DNA of 64,000 nt from Larix kaempferi (GCA_027924585.1 BSBM01001138.1:15550501-15614500); one strand, 5' to 3'. Shown: positions 21,401-32,669, counted from the first letter of the stretch. A program made the numbers and translations. Notes: a model not told the origin generated them from the letters alone.

Positions 21401-22455
21401 GTTTCCTATCTAGTTTGGGCTTTACCAAGAGTAAAGCGGATTCCAACCTTTACTACAAGGTTGAGGAAGGGAATCCTGTGATTCTACTACTATATGTGGA
21501 TGACCTATTTGTGACAGGAGATGACAGAATGATTGCAGATACCAAGAGGAAGCTTGCAGCTGAATTCGATATGAAAGATTTGGGAATGATGCACTATTTC
21601 CTAGGCATGGAGGTGTGGCAGAATGTAGGTGGGATCTTCCTTGGTCAAGGGAAGTACACAGTAGATATCCTGAAGAGATTTGGGATGATGGATTGCAAAG
21701 CCATGGCCACACCTATGGCATCGAATCTGAAGCTTCTTTGTGATGCTTCATCTGAGCCAGTTGATGTTTCTATGTATCGTCAGATTATTGGGTCATTGAT
21801 GTACCTGACAAACACGAGACCAGATATTTGCTTTGCTGTGAACACATTGAGCCAGTTCCTGACGGATCCGAGGAGTGTTCACCTGGTTGCTGTAAAGCAT
21901 GTTCTGAGGTACCTGAAGGGTACAGTGGATTATGGGCTCAGATATGAGGCGAATCAAAAGTTTAACCTGCAGGGTTATGTTGATTCAGATTGGGCTGGCA
22001 GTGCTGCAGATAGGAAGAGCACATCTGGGTGTTGCTTCAGTATGGGATCAGGTGTGGTCTCTTGGTTTAGCAGGAAGCAGTCCTGCGTAGCACTGAGTAC
22101 AGCTGAGGCAGAGTATGTTGCATCCTGTTCAGCTAGTTGTGAGGCAGTATGGCTACGGAAGCTACTGTCTGAGTTATTTGATCTCCCGTTGGAAGCTACT
22201 GGTATCTTCTATGATAACCAGAGTTGTGTGAAGCTGTCCGAGAACCCAGTGTTTCATGACAGGTCGAAACACATAGAGATCAAATACCACTATATCAGGG
22301 ATATGGTGCAGAGAGGAGCTGTGAAGCTCCTGTATGTTGCGACGGACGAGCAGATTGCAGATGTGCTGACGAAGCCACTAGCCAGGGTGAAGTTCGAGTA
22401 CTTCAGAGAGAGGCTTGGCGTTATTCAGATCGAGGACACTTCGAGGAAGAAGTGA
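18418..22455 (+). CDS. gag-pol: Copia Gag-Pol polyprotein (Gag, protease, integrase, RT, RNase H)
   Basis: 1345 residues in one frame, normal for plant copia. In order: Gag capsid region 1-200; CCHC knuckle C231, C234, H239, C244; protease D317-S-G; integrase zinc-binding His/Cys region about 446-487; integrase catalytic D511, D574, E610 with the usual 35 residues between the last two; RT about 860-1100 with YVDD at 1026-1029; RNase H with DSDW near 1189, E in STAEAEY near 1230 and D1266 in DNQS. One key residue is wrong: motif A reads QMYVKTAFLNG, with Tyr941 where copia RTs carry a catalytic Asp. Everything else looks intact. The start is the first ATG after the leader and matches element A. 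Confidence 0.95.
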   Translation: MSLHTKLEDKLEGADNFRAWKYRIGLILEENELDSYVKEDIPIPEDEEAKALHKKNLVKAKRIIADSIKDHLIPHVSSLKTPKEMFESLTKLFEGKNINRKMTLRNQLKAVKFQNGETIQSYFSRVSQIKEQLEAVDEMVENGEVVMTTLNGLPRSWDSFIQGICARKKLISFSRLREECSQEEARLIAREEKMGGEDQALAAHTKRSKIKKDPSRLNRSHQKKNRKDLRCFTCNEKGHFASDCPKNKRDNNKNPSKKKKGSKRRFHAHAAEDDEPPKKKAKAESSSDDDSSSEEEYVLISALTGTISHGCNDWLIDSGASKHMIGFKESFVNLSEHESPHKVKLGDDYQYPIKGSGEASYNLDSGKSLKMKEVLYVPGLKKNLLSISALDAKGMRVAFVDGQVLMWPKGKTIDDAVVIGEQEGGLYKLKGQPEHAMVHESMEPSELWHRRLAHMHYRALPIASKAVEGLPEIKNKHEGVCKGCAKGKNIKKAFPSSESKAKDILEIIHSDVCGPMSSSSLSGYVYYVSFIDDFSRKTWVYFLKGKDEVFDKFKEFKTLMENQTDKKIKTFRSDNGGEFTSNDFKKLCSDSGIKRELTAPYNPQQNGVAERKNRTIMEAARAMLHDQDLPMHLWAEAARTAVYVQNRTPHKILDNKTLEEVFSGKKPEVSHLRIFGCPVYTHVPKEKRTKLDPSGKKGIFVGYSESSKAYRIYFPGFKKIDVSRDVTFDENSAFIKSRKAPTEFYEEPKETRFQDTTMTEAVPETAREFEDPQEPVDPPREDNSHKRKPVWARELIHDAERFGIPEEEHRAKKRTRSHTSYVALLCDIMNKEPSSYEEAAEKKEWKDAMVEEYQSIMKNDVWDVVPRPKGKFVVTSKWIYKIKHAADGSVEKYKARFVARGFSQKEGIDYEETFAPVARYTSIRTVLALAAAMKWKIHQMYVKTAFLNGVVEEEVYVEQPLGFEIHDRESYVCRLKKALYGLKQAPRTWYGRMDSFLSSLGFTKSKADSNLYYKVEEGNPVILLLYVDDLFVTGDDRMIADTKRKLAAEFDMKDLGMMHYFLGMEVWQNVGGIFLGQGKYTVDILKRFGMMDCKAMATPMASNLKLLCDASSEPVDVSMYRQIIGSLMYLTNTRPDICFAVNTLSQFLTDPRSVHLVAVKHVLRYLKGTVDYGLRYEANQKFNLQGYVDSDWAGSAADRKSTSGCCFSMGSGVVSWFSRKQSCVALSTAEAEYVASCSASCEAVWLRKLLSELFDLPLEATGIFYDNQSCVKLSENPVFHDRSKHIEIKYHYIRDMVQRGAVKLLYVATDEQIADVLTKPLARVKFEYFRERLGVIQIEDTSRKK

Positions 22456-22535
22456 TGGACACATCTGCTGAAGCCATTCCAAGCATGTTGGAAGGAGGAT
22501 CCTTCACATGGCTGTGGATGTAAGCGCTGGATGAT

Positions 22536-23375
22536 GAACATCAGGATGATGTTCTAGTTTCTGCTGGATATGATCAGTTGGATCATTTTATGTATGTATG
22601 TACGCATCATGTTGGATGCTGGATATGATCAGTTGGATCATTTTATGTATGTATGTACGCATCATGTTGGATGCTGGATATGATCAGTTGGATCATGTAT
22701 GCATCATGTTGGATGCTTGGACCATGTATCTGTATATGTATCAGGTGGATCATGTATGGTGATATATATCATATGTTTTGTATTTGTATCAGGTGGATAC
22801 ATTGATGATCAGGAGGATCATGTATGATGATATGTATGAGGTAGATACTTGGCATGCAGCAGGATGTTGCATTGATGATCAGGAGGATCATGTATGATGA
22901 TATGTATCAGGTAGATACTTGGTATGCAGTAGGATGTTGCATTGATGATCAGGATGATCGTAGATGACGAGCTTCAGGATGTTGCTCCAGATGACATGCA
23001 GCAGGATGTTGCAGTGATGATCAGGATGATCATAGATGACGAGCTTCAGGATGTTGCTCCAGATGACATGCAGCAGGATGTTGCAGTGATGATCAGGATG
23101 ATCATAGATGACGAGCTTCAGGATTTTGCTCCAGATGACATGCAGCAGGACGTTGCAGTGATGATGATCAGGATGATCATAGATGACGAGCTTCAGGATG
23201 TTGCTCCAGATGACATGCAGCAGGACGTTGCAGTGATGATGATCAGGATGATCATAGATGACGAGCTTCAGGATGTTGCTCCAGATGACATGCAGCAGGA
23301 CGTTGCAGTGATGATGATCAGGATGATCATGGATACATCAGGATGATGTATGGTGAGTATCAGGCTGATACTCTG
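22536..23375 (+). repeat. Hairpin array and in-frame 72/75-bp repeats in B
   Basis: It begins with the perfect hairpin GAACATC-AGGAT-GATGTTC (22536-22554; A has a G-T pair in this stem) and ends with GAGTATC-AGGCT-GATACTC (23355-23373). Between them are TGATC-AGTTG-GATCA, GCATC-ATGTTG-GATGC and GTATC-AGGTG-GATAC units. From 22942 to 23346 the repeat is open in one frame for 134 codons, coding DDELQDVAPDDMQQDVAV and relatives five to six times in 24- or 25-residue units. Whether it is translated is unknown. Confidence 0.75.
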
Positions 23376-23399
23376 TGGCTGTGGATCAGGTTGTGCAGA

Positions 23400-23910
23400 T
23401 GAGCATGTAATTCATTGCCCTGGGATATTTGCAGATGGTCTTGCGAGGTTTTGCCTATGGCATGTAATTCGTTGCCCTGGGACATCTGGCAAATGCTCTT
23501 TCGAGGTTTAGCTCTAGGAGGACATGTAATTCGTTGCCCTGGGAGATCTGCAGATAGTCTTGCGAGGTTTTGCCTATGGCATGTAATTCGTTTCCCTGGG
23601 ATATCTGGCAGATGCTCTTGCGAGGTTTTGTCCTATGGCATGTAATTCGTTTCCCTGGGAGATCCGATAGGTTGGGCTGTGTGCCCGTAATCAGTCCTGG
23701 GATGCTCTTGCAAGGTTTTGCCATGACCACATGTAATTCGTTGCCCTGGGAGATCCTATAGGTAGAGCTGTGTGCTCGTAACAGCCTGGGATGCTCTTGC
23801 GAGGTTTTGTGGTGAGGTCACATGTAATTCGTTGCCCTGGGAGATCCTATAGGTAGAGCTGTGTGCTCGTAACAGCCTGGGATGCTCTTGCGAGGTTTTG
23901 TGACGCACGT
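23400..23910 (+). repeat. Tandem repeats of the 88-bp family in B
   Basis: Units share CATGTAATTCGTTGCCCTGG, GATGCTCTTGCGAGG and a GAGCTGTGTGCTCGTAA core. Some units are shortened to about 60-65 bp because they lack the central part. A more uneven version of the array at 6400-6925. Confidence 0.8.
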
Positions 23911-24151
23911 AAAAGTCCTGAGGATTCCACAGTATGGCCAGTGATGACGAAGACCTGCAGGTGGTGGGCCTACATCCAGTATGAAAAAGGACTGGCTCTG
24001 TAGAACTTCCTATGATGAGTAGAGACAGAGATTGGATGAGATAGCAGCAGCAGTGACGATGATGATGACGATGCATCGATGACGATGATCCAGAGAAGAA
24101 GACTTGTCTAGCAGATCTGTGTCGAGAAATACCTTCCTAGTTAAGAGGGGG

Positions 24152-24759
24152 TGTTGATGTATATGTAACTTCGGAATGTATTTCATCTGTGTATTATATA
24201 TATATTTATTGTACCCTTATAAGAGATGTGTTATTCCTCTATAAGGAAGTGTCGTCATGTGGATTGACAAGTGTCGCAAGTGGGTGTACTTGCCGATGGG
24301 TTATTAGACCACCTTATGGGGTCGGCCCTAATTAATATATAATATAATGTGGATGTACTCAAGTAGACAAGTCGGCCCCAGTAGGTCACTGGGCAAAAAG
24401 GTGAGTATAAATAGAGATAGGAGATCTCTATTTTACTCACTCGGAAAAGTATCTATCTCTCTCTCTGAAAAGTGGCGCACTAGTGAGGAGGAGGAGGATC
24501 ATCTGCTAGGAGACTATCTCTGTATTATTTGGTTGTATTTTGGTTGAGCCATTGCTCTCTCTATCTCTGAGGAAGTTGTGGGGTTTTTCACCTTAGGGTT
24601 TTCCCCACGGAAATTATGTGTCTCTTGTCTCTATGCTTTTGATTCTTGTGATGCTTGTGATGCTTGTCATATTATGATTGTCATGCATTGATATACTGTA
24701 GATGTTATTCTCTCAGCAAAGATCCTATAGTATTGTGATTTAATACTAAAAATTTAACA
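24152..24759 (+). repeat. 3' LTR of element B
   Basis: 608 bp, preceded by polypurine AAGAGGGGG (24143-24151) and followed by TACCT. It differs from the 5' LTR at about three sites, for example near 24188 and 24613-24616. Confidence 0.95.
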
Positions 24760-24764
24760 TACCT

Positions 24765-25260
24765 TCCCTCAATCAAGGCACCTCATGAAACCTTTAATTA
24801 TGGATCTCTTGCTTCTCTCCTCCAAGAATCCCAACCTCAAAGCAATGCATTAGGGTTAGATGGAAACTAGGGCACAAGTGAGGGGGATGAGAATCAAAAT
24901 TTCTCCAGCATAACATTACAATCGAATAAGTCCCCTTTCATGGTCCCCTCTCCCTCTCTTATATAGAAAATGAAGAAGATAGGGTCGAGGAGGAAGTAGT
25001 TACAGCCTAGGACATGGTTCCAAAACCATGTGCCAAATCACCCTTTTTCGAAATTTATTATATTTTTTAAGTATTTTAAGAGGCACATGCTAGTGAATAG
25101 TAGAACAAGGTGCGTGAAACACGCAGGTGAGCCATGTGCAACCTGCATGTGGGTGAAAACATAAGGAAAAAATGCCTTTTCTAGGGTTTTTCAAGAGGTG
25201 TTTTGGTTTCCAAATTTGTTCATAAGATTCCTAACTATTGAATGGACCATGAATGAGGTA
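24765..25260. other. Continuation of the repeat interrupted by B
   Basis: Noncoding right-hand part of the sequence described at 15229-17235. It holds a minus-strand TATA-like motif (24960-24975) and a GCGTGAAACACGCAGG palindromic segment near 25111. No ORF worth reporting. Confidence 0.35.
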
Positions 25261-25285
25261 ATTCCATTCTACTGAGGTACCAAAT

Positions 25286-25990
25286 ATGTCTCTTCCATCC
25301 ATAATGTCATTTTTTGTGACTCACAGTAACCTCATGAAGTGTCATCGTGCAAGTGTCGTCATGCGACCAAAACATCCAAGTGTCGTCAAAGACGGGGAAG
25401 TGCCAAATTTGGTTATAACAAAAGAAGATCCATCAAAAGAATTGATCTACATTGGGATAAGTAATGGTTGTGAGTATATGTTGGCGTATAAAAAATTAAT
25501 TCTGGAATTTGTAAGTATCTATGTTGTTTTCCTTCTCTCATTTTATAAGTAATAGAACAACAAAAATCCTTTATATTAAATCTATGATTTGTTACAGGGT
25601 ATAAAACTTGCAGGAAGCAAAGTATGGAGTGGAGCCAACAGAAGAGTTGTTTAGAGAATGCATGGTATTTTGTTTAGAAAGAGTGTGTATCATTCAAGAC
25701 TCAATTCTTTCTATGGTATGTCACTTTTCAATTTAAATTCATGTATATTATCTATTTTAATTTTTAGTATTCCCAACAATGTAGATACATTCATTATACT
25801 TTATTTTTGTGCTTGTAGATGGAAGTTGAAGAATAGGAAAACAATTGAGGCAATCAAAAAAACATCCAGCCAAATAAACCAAGTCATGCAAGTGGCTCAA
25901 GCACTGACAATAGTTCCAGCGAAGAATGATGATCCATATATTTTGGATGTTAATGCAATCTACAGTATATTTTTAAATAATTGCATGTGA
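25286..25990 (+). pseudogene. Unrecognised exon-intron gene relic
   Basis: Three open pieces joined by good plant splice signals. Piece 1, 25286-25510, ends GAATTT before GTAAGT. Piece 2 starts at 25598 after TTACAG and continues in phase as GIKLAGSKVWSGANRRVV, then hits TAG. Piece 3 starts near 25820 after TTGTAG and reads WKLKNRKTIEAIKKTSSQIN. Piece 1 contains EVPNLVITKEDPSKELIYIG and GCEYMLAYKKLILEF. I do not recognise the family. The stop in piece 2 suggests a relic. It lies left of a CACTA-like end and could be a captured fragment or part of its transposase; this is open. Confidence 0.3.
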
Positions 25991-26379
25991 AAATCAAACA
26001 TTTTGTATCATGAAATAGATATAGTGTCCCAACTGAAAGACAATGGGTTACCCATAAGTGTAACAATTACATGCATGTTGACATTTTGATTATTGTGTAC
26101 TTTATGTTGTCACATTTTGTATGACAAAGGGTCTCTTATTGATATGTAATAAAATAATTTTTTGTATTATATATTGCATTTTCCAATGTTGTTTTGAAAT
26201 GTTACATTGCTAATGTAATATATGGATGCTTAAATATTACAATAAATGCAAAAATTTATGATATAACAAATTAATCCAAACATCATATCCAAACACAATA
26301 ATTAAAATTCAAAAGAATACTAGAATAAAAAAAATTCAATTTCCGATGAATAATGGAATTAAACAAAATAAAAATAAAA
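25991..26379. other. AT-rich intergenic stretch
   Basis: No gene, repeat or motif recognised; strongly A+T-rich with short chance ORFs. Confidence 0.4.
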
Positions 26380-26991
26380 TATACATATTCCAGCGCAATG
26401 TCAGTAGTCATTGTTCACCAAACAGAAAATCATCTCCAATGCTTTTGATCATTTCAATCGCACCGGTGTGTTTGAGACAATGTAGCACCAGTGTGCTCAA
26501 AACAATAGAGACCCAGTGCAACATAATACTCATTGCATGCCCCAGTTCTTCTTTTATTATTACGCCCTGCTGTGCTACAGTATATTAACCGCATTGTTAA
26601 ATTTTAAAAACATAGCGATGGTCAACTATCAGTCCAGTTTAAAATTTTGGTGCACACTGGTCCTATATGTATTATCAAGAACCGATGCATATAATGCTTT
26701 CAATTTTTTGTGCTCACAAGTTCATATGTTGCTTTTAAAAGCATCAGTGCATTTTTCATTTGTTAGCACTGATGCGTTTGTTTGAATAAAGTGCACTGAT
26801 AAAAAAAAATCGCTAAATCCTCTAGCATCCGAATTTTTTTAGTTATAATAAATTTCCGTAAGATCCTATGCTAAAACATCTGGTACCATTGGCGGAGGTT
26901 GTAGTGAAATTTTTTTTGACATTTTTGGCCAAGTTTGTAACACTAAAAACATCTGCAATGACCTCCTCTACAGGATCTTTTCCTTGTAGTG
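26380..26991 (+). mobile_element. Right end of a CACTA-type DNA transposon (putative)
   Basis: The stretch ends TTTTCCTTGTAGTG at 26991, the reverse complement of CACTACAAGGAAAA, a typical CACTA terminus. The 600 bp before it carry many short direct and inverted motifs such as CACCGGTGTG, CACCAGTGTG, GCACACTGG, CATCAGTGCA and GCACTGATGC, as expected of subterminal repeats. It abuts the gypsy H LTR exactly where about 100 bp of that LTR is missing. The unbroken 3' LTR reads AAAATCAAAGTG there, so ATC may be the 3-bp target site. The other transposon end was not found. Confidence 0.45.
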
Positions 26992-27673
26992 ATCAAAGTG
27001 TGAAGCAAATGAATGAAAATAATGAATTAGGATTCTATCCCGCATTTTACTTTTTCTCCTAAACACCCAAAACCAAAATTTATTTAAGAGCTACTTAAGG
27101 GAAGAGTTTGGGAGGCATGATTGAAGAACAAAGTTATTATAGTGAATTAGTGAGAGACTCTTTTGCTTCAAAATTTTGGTGATCAAAGGCTTGGGAAGTA
27201 GAGGATGGAACCTAGATAAAAGAAGGAGGAATCATCTCATGATGAGGTTTTAATATTCCACTCTTCTTTGAATGAATATGAAATGATTCAATTGCCCCCC
27301 TTGTGTTTAGCAATTTGTAGGATGTTATATATACTTTGGTTTGAATATCATGTGGAATTTTGTTAGTAGAATAGAGAAAACATCTTGTGTTTGATTTTTG
27401 CAGGTACCAAGGAGAGCATGAAGAGAATTCAACATTGAAGAGAAGCAAGCAAGCAAAGGATTATCCAAAAAGCTCCCCCAAACGACACGCTACAAGAGGT
27501 ATTTTTCTCTCTTCTCACCGTTACTCCAAACCCTTGAAGAAATTATGGATCTAGCTATGGATGATTGTTAGTTAATTTTTTATATTGTTGATAATGGAAT
27601 TCACCAATACATTTGTAAAGCAAAGAGATCTCAGCCCAACTATCTAGATATATTGCTAATTCTCCACCTATCA
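26992..27673 (+). repeat. 5' LTR of gypsy H, missing its first 100 bp
   Basis: It aligns with 43083-43769 over its whole length, with many substitutions and small indels. It ends CCACCTATCA before the primer-binding site. The first 100 bp seen in the 3' LTR (TGTTAACACAATATT onward) are absent and a CACTA-like end takes their place. Confidence 0.75.
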
Positions 27674-27676
27674 GAA

Positions 27677-27695
27677 TGGCGACCACCATACTGGG
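27677..27695 (+). other. Primer-binding site of gypsy H (degenerate)
   Basis: TGGCGACCACCATACTGGG lies three bases after the LTR end. It resembles the TGGCGCC-type sites of plant Athila/Tat gypsy elements, with changes. Confidence 0.4.
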
Positions 27696-30600
27696 CAGGG
27701 GGTTTTCTTTCTAGCTCTTCCTATATCAAAATGTAGTGTTCTTACTTATGATTCTTGTTAAATATTTCTTTAAATCAGTTTAGAATCCTCTTGGGAATGA
27801 TTAGGAATGTTTTGAGTCCATTTAGAGTCAATTTACCCATTTTATAGCTCGAAATGTTTTCAAGTTTTGGAGGTTTTAGCCTCGTAAATCCATATCTAGG
27901 TCCATTCTCTTGCAATATTTTGCATAGTATCGAATGGGTAGGGGAATTCACACCCTATCCTCTCATTAGGAGTGAATGGTTCAATAAATTCACACTTAAT
28001 ACTCTGCACAGGTGTGAATGGCGCAAAGTTTTGAAATTTGATCAATCTTTGGCTTGAAATCCAAATTGTCTTTCAGTTTAGATCTCATTTTTTTACTTGG
28101 ATTTCTATTGTATAGCCTTTAGATCATTTTTTAACCTTCTATTTGCTATATTTGGTAATTATAATAGAGATATTAGTGGTATTTTTTCTTGTATTACTCA
28201 TTCCCCTAAGTGGCAACTCTTGTAGGCTATTGCTTGTTAATAAGCTCTCAGCCTACGAATTGTTGAAAATATTGAGTATATAGTCCTGCAAACCCTGTTA
28301 AATCACAATAAAAAGGAAATTGGAGCATGTTATAAGATATTTGATTCCTTAATCCTTAGTAATTTTCAATTTGGGGCCCTCAAAATCCAAGGAAAATGCT
28401 TAGTGATTAAGTATGTTTTATTAGGTAGAATCCCTAAATTGATGCTTGAACATCAGTAGTAAGAAGAGACTAGTGTTTCAATCACCATTTTCTTTGAAAT
28501 TACAAAGAAATTTTCTCTTCCCTTAAGAAATGTTAAGAACAATTGTTTTTTAATCAAAAAAGCTAGTATTGGGAAGCCTTTGATTGTTTGCTTGACAAAG
28601 TTTTTTATCAATTGTGCCACATAGAAACTTTTATTGGGAAGTGAAATTTTGCTTGATTTTTGAAAGTTGTGGCATGTTTGATTTTAGTTTTAGAAGAATA
28701 TCTGAGCTCTGCATATCCTCTATGCTTTCACCTTTGTGTGATCTCGCATATGAGAAATAAGGATCTCAAGTGTAAATCAATTTGAGTTTAAAAAAACATT
28801 ATGAGCTTCACATATCCTCTGTGTTTGCGCCTTGTGTGATTTTGCACATAAGAAATAGGGATCTCAAGTGTAAAGAGATTTAAATTCGGTAATTTAAGAG
28901 CAATTTTCAGTTTAGCAATTCTAAGATTGAATAAATTGCTTAGTGATTAGGTAAATTTCTGATTTGGAACTCTTGAATTGATGTTTTGGAACACTTGAAT
29001 GTTGTTTTGGAAATCTTAATTTTTTTATTTGGAACTCTTGAATTGAATTTTTTGGAACTCTTGAATGTTGTTTCGGAACTCTTAAGTTTTTTTATTTGGA
29101 ACTCTTGAATTGAATTTTTTGGAACTCTTGCAGTATTGTTTCGGAACTCTTGAATTGATGATTTGGGACATTTGAGTTGATGATGTCATTAGATTTGGAA
29201 GTTTAATTTCAACATTTGAGAAGAGTTTTGTGTAATTTGCAAATTGAAAAGAATCATGTTTCCTTATTTTGCATTAGTTTGAAGGCTTCTTGGAGAAAGA
29301 AAAACATTAAAGCATTTTCACTTTGAAAAAATTCTTTTCCAATTAGTAGAATTAATTAGTAGAATTGAATAGGACATTTCATATGTTTGAATCAACCTTG
29401 TGAACTTTTTGACTTAGATTTGGAAACTTTTGGAACAAGAAAGATAGTAAAGCATTATCACTTTAAAAACTTATTTTTTCAATTTGAAATCATGGTTCAT
29501 TTTTGAAATATTGCATATTACATAGGATGAACCTCTTACTTTCAATAGTTTAGAGTGTTCATCAAATTGAAAACGTGAATTTTCTAAGCATATATACATT
29601 GATTGATTCGACATATTGAGTCACATAAACACCATCAATTTCACCATCATACCTTTGAAACTAAGGAAATTACCCTAAAAAACAATGCTTTAATTTGAAA
29701 ATAATCTAGACTTATTTTTTATATATCACCAACAAGATTAAGCTAGGGCCTTGGATTAGGAGTGGAACGTTGACATCTCCAGGGCCAAAAAAAATCAAAA
29801 CTAGGAACCAATAATGAGTGAAAATCCATTAGTAGCAAAAAGCGCTTTCCGAGAAAGAACTTCTAAAACATTTGTTAAGCACAAGGTCAAGCGAATAAGT
29901 AAGAGTGGTAAACCCCCTTTTGATTGTTTACTACGATATAAGCACACTACAGTATTCTATTAAAGTGGCAAGTCCTTCGGTTGACATCACTTTCTTGGAG
30001 TATCTAGTCTATGTGATTTATCTTGACTTACAATTGTTCCGCCCGCTTGTCGATTGTGAAGTGGTAACTATAGCTGTTGTTCGTAGGACGTCACATAGAC
30101 TATTGCAAGTGGGGGACACTTGTGGTACTTGAGACAATATAGAATCTTTGTTCATCTCCTTAGGAGGGTGTTGGACGAAGGCTAGTAATTGTGGTGTGGA
30201 AGTTGATTAGTGTAATTGTTTACATACCTCCATACTAGTATTTTTTTAGGCTTGATACCCTTCAGTGGTTACTATTTCAGAAGGCCCTCTAATTCAAATT
30301 TTCACTAAACTTCGGTTTTTTGGAAAAGTGGTTTGATTGGTGATTTTCTTAGGACATTTTTAGTTGTGAACTTTTTTTTATTTTTGTTGAGTCTAGTTGG
30401 CCTTAGGATTGTTTGATTTTATTTTACATGTCATAATAAACAATTCCTCACTTAAAATTCAAAGTAGTTAACCTCTGAATCCACCTTTCAAGGTGACAGT
30501 GTGGTGAGTCACTAGAGTTTGAAGGCCACGCTCCATCATGGAGTCGAATATAAGAATCACACCACAGCGACTCAGAAATAAAAATACATTTGAACGTAAA

Positions 30601-30899
30601 CAACATTATTGAATAAGTACACTATAAAATTTAATATGAAGAATCCTTGTCATATCACAAATCAAACACGGACTTAGTTGATGACCTTGCTCCTTTTGGC
30701 ATTGAAACTTTAGAGGATAGTTTAGTTGCTTACATAAATCCACCTATAACAAATCCCTCAGATATGGTCATAATTCTTGTAAGTGAGTAGTCAGTGGGTT
30801 ACACTTATCTTTTTGAAATTTGGAGAGGCATACAACACACATCATTGGATTCAATGTCTTCATCAGGAGAACATGGGTCCACACCCATGCAACCTCAAG
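27696..30899 (+). other. Leader of gypsy H with a decayed minisatellite
   Basis: No coding sequence recognised. About 28690-28780 and 28795-28885 are two diverged copies of a roughly 100-bp unit (CATATCCTCT ... GGATCTCAAGTGTAAA). 28960-29170 is a run built on TTTGGAACTCTTGAATTGA with about 60-66 bp higher-order spacing. Long noncoding leaders are usual in this class of gypsy elements. Confidence 0.5.
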
Positions 30900-32669
30900 T
30901 GTCTATATGAGGTCGTAATGCTTCCACATCAACTAGTACACAACATAACCCGAACATTTTCATAATAACTCCAATTCCATCAATTAATGTACGTGTTCCT
31001 AGAATAACTCCAACTAGCACTTCAGTGCTAATTGGTACATTTCCAAGTCCCAATCCTTTAAATGCATCTACTTCATCGACGGGTATACCAAATGGTGGGT
31101 ATACCTTAACAAACATGGGTTTTCCCTATGGATGGGATGGTCAATCCCATACCGCACCACACATTTGGAGGATCTCCAAATATTCAAGGTACACCAAATA
31201 TTTTGCTAGGTTCTACTTCTGGGGGAAACCCCTTACAATGGAATTTCAATATTCCTAGCAAAATTTATGGACCTTGGAACATGAACACTTCATGGAGTTA
31301 TCCTCCATAGATGGGAGGAAGTGTCCCATGGGGTCACCCTTCAAATTATCCTAGCACAATTCCTGGGAGAAATATCATACCTCCAATAGGTACCATGACA
31401 TGGGGAAATCCACCAATCTACCCCATTCCACAATGAATTAGCCAAGTTCCAAAAATTACCCAATATTATTGGGGCCCACCTCTGCAAGGGGGAAATCTAC
31501 CTTGGAATGACAATCAATTCCAAGGACAATATCCATGGAGCCACCAAGATACACCTGTACAACAAGCTTCTCCAACGACACCTATGAAATCACCATTTCT
31601 GGATACTCTAAACCTATCGGATTTATCCTAGATGATGAATGATCATGTTCTACATATGAATGGGTGGCAAATAATACCAACCAAAATCCTATCAGATATT
31701 CCAAAATTTGATGGAAAACTAGGGGATGACCCATCAAACCATGTGATGACATTTCACATATGTTCTTCATCTAATTCCCTAGTTGACGATAGTATCAGTC
31801 TATGTTTGTTTTAGTGAACCCTCACAGGAAGTGCTATTAAATGGTACATTGAGTTGCCTCATAGTGACTTCACATGTTTTTCATCGTTAGATATGATATT
31901 ATTGACACATTTTCAACTACCTATCCACTATGGAAAGGGTGCATAACTATTGAATTCACTTAGGTAATCCACTTCTACTCATACATATGATCATATTCAT
32001 GAGTGGAGCAGGCACCGAAGGATTATCAAAGTAGATATACCGGATCAATTCTTAGAACACTGGTTCGTAAAATCATTGTTTCCTACTCTTGAAAAATATG
32101 TGGCTATGTCAGGAGCCATGACCGAATAACAACTCATTCATAGTTCCCAACAAATGGATTTGATTTATTCACAATTGAGAAATATTTATGATTTAATATA
32201 TCATGTTGTGAGACCTATGTCATATCCATCTAGGCCACCCTAGGGACCTTATGCCGATGGTGTGATTGGTTCTGTTAATTAGCTTGATCAAGCTACCTAT
32301 CCATTAAGAAACATGTTTGTTTAAACTTCACAACCCAAAGCTAGCCAGGCCAAACAAAAATCTACTAGTCCTTCCCACACTTTTAAATTCCTTACAATCC
32401 AATCCACAGACTCTAAAGGAAATCAGAAGAAACAAAAGGAAAAGAAAAATGCCAATTATAAGATAGGACCGACACCAAACTAGAAAAATCCAGGAGAAGG
32501 CACCCAAGAGAACCAAAAATTCAGGTTCCATTGTGAAATTGTCTAGGGAGACCATCCCACTCATCAGTTCCCTTTTATGGAGGATGTTCATTGAATGATG
32601 GCTCAACATGGTGGGAAACAATAATAACCCATAGTGTTGACACACCCTTCCCACATCAACAACAACAAA
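30900..32669 (+). pseudogene. Decayed gypsy gag of element H, left part
   Basis: Pro/Gly/Asn-rich reading (PFGHPSNYPS-like segments around 31100-31560) leads into the capsid region: KILSDIPKFDGKLGDDPSNH at about 31684, then TLTGSAIKWYIELP, LTHFQLPIHYGKG, HIHEWSRHRRIIK and LEHWFVKSLFPTLEKYVAMS near 32100. Several stops are in frame. The reading is cut at 32669 by copia C and resumes at 37911. Gag forms the particle core in this family; this copy cannot. Confidence 0.75.

Larger units (their letters stand above)
17236..24759 (+). mobile_element. Ty1/copia LTR retrotransposon B, full-length
   Basis: 7.5 kb with 608-bp LTRs at 17236-17843 and 24152-24759, primer-binding site, polypurine tract and target duplication TACCT (17231-17235 and 24760-24764). 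The two LTRs differ at about three positions by eye, so insertion is recent but older than A. It encodes a complete Gag-Pol in one frame (18418-22455), followed by the same hairpin array and tandem repeats as in A. It represents the potentially autonomous form of the family. The RT motif-A aspartate is replaced, so this copy itself may be inactive. Confidence 0.95.
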
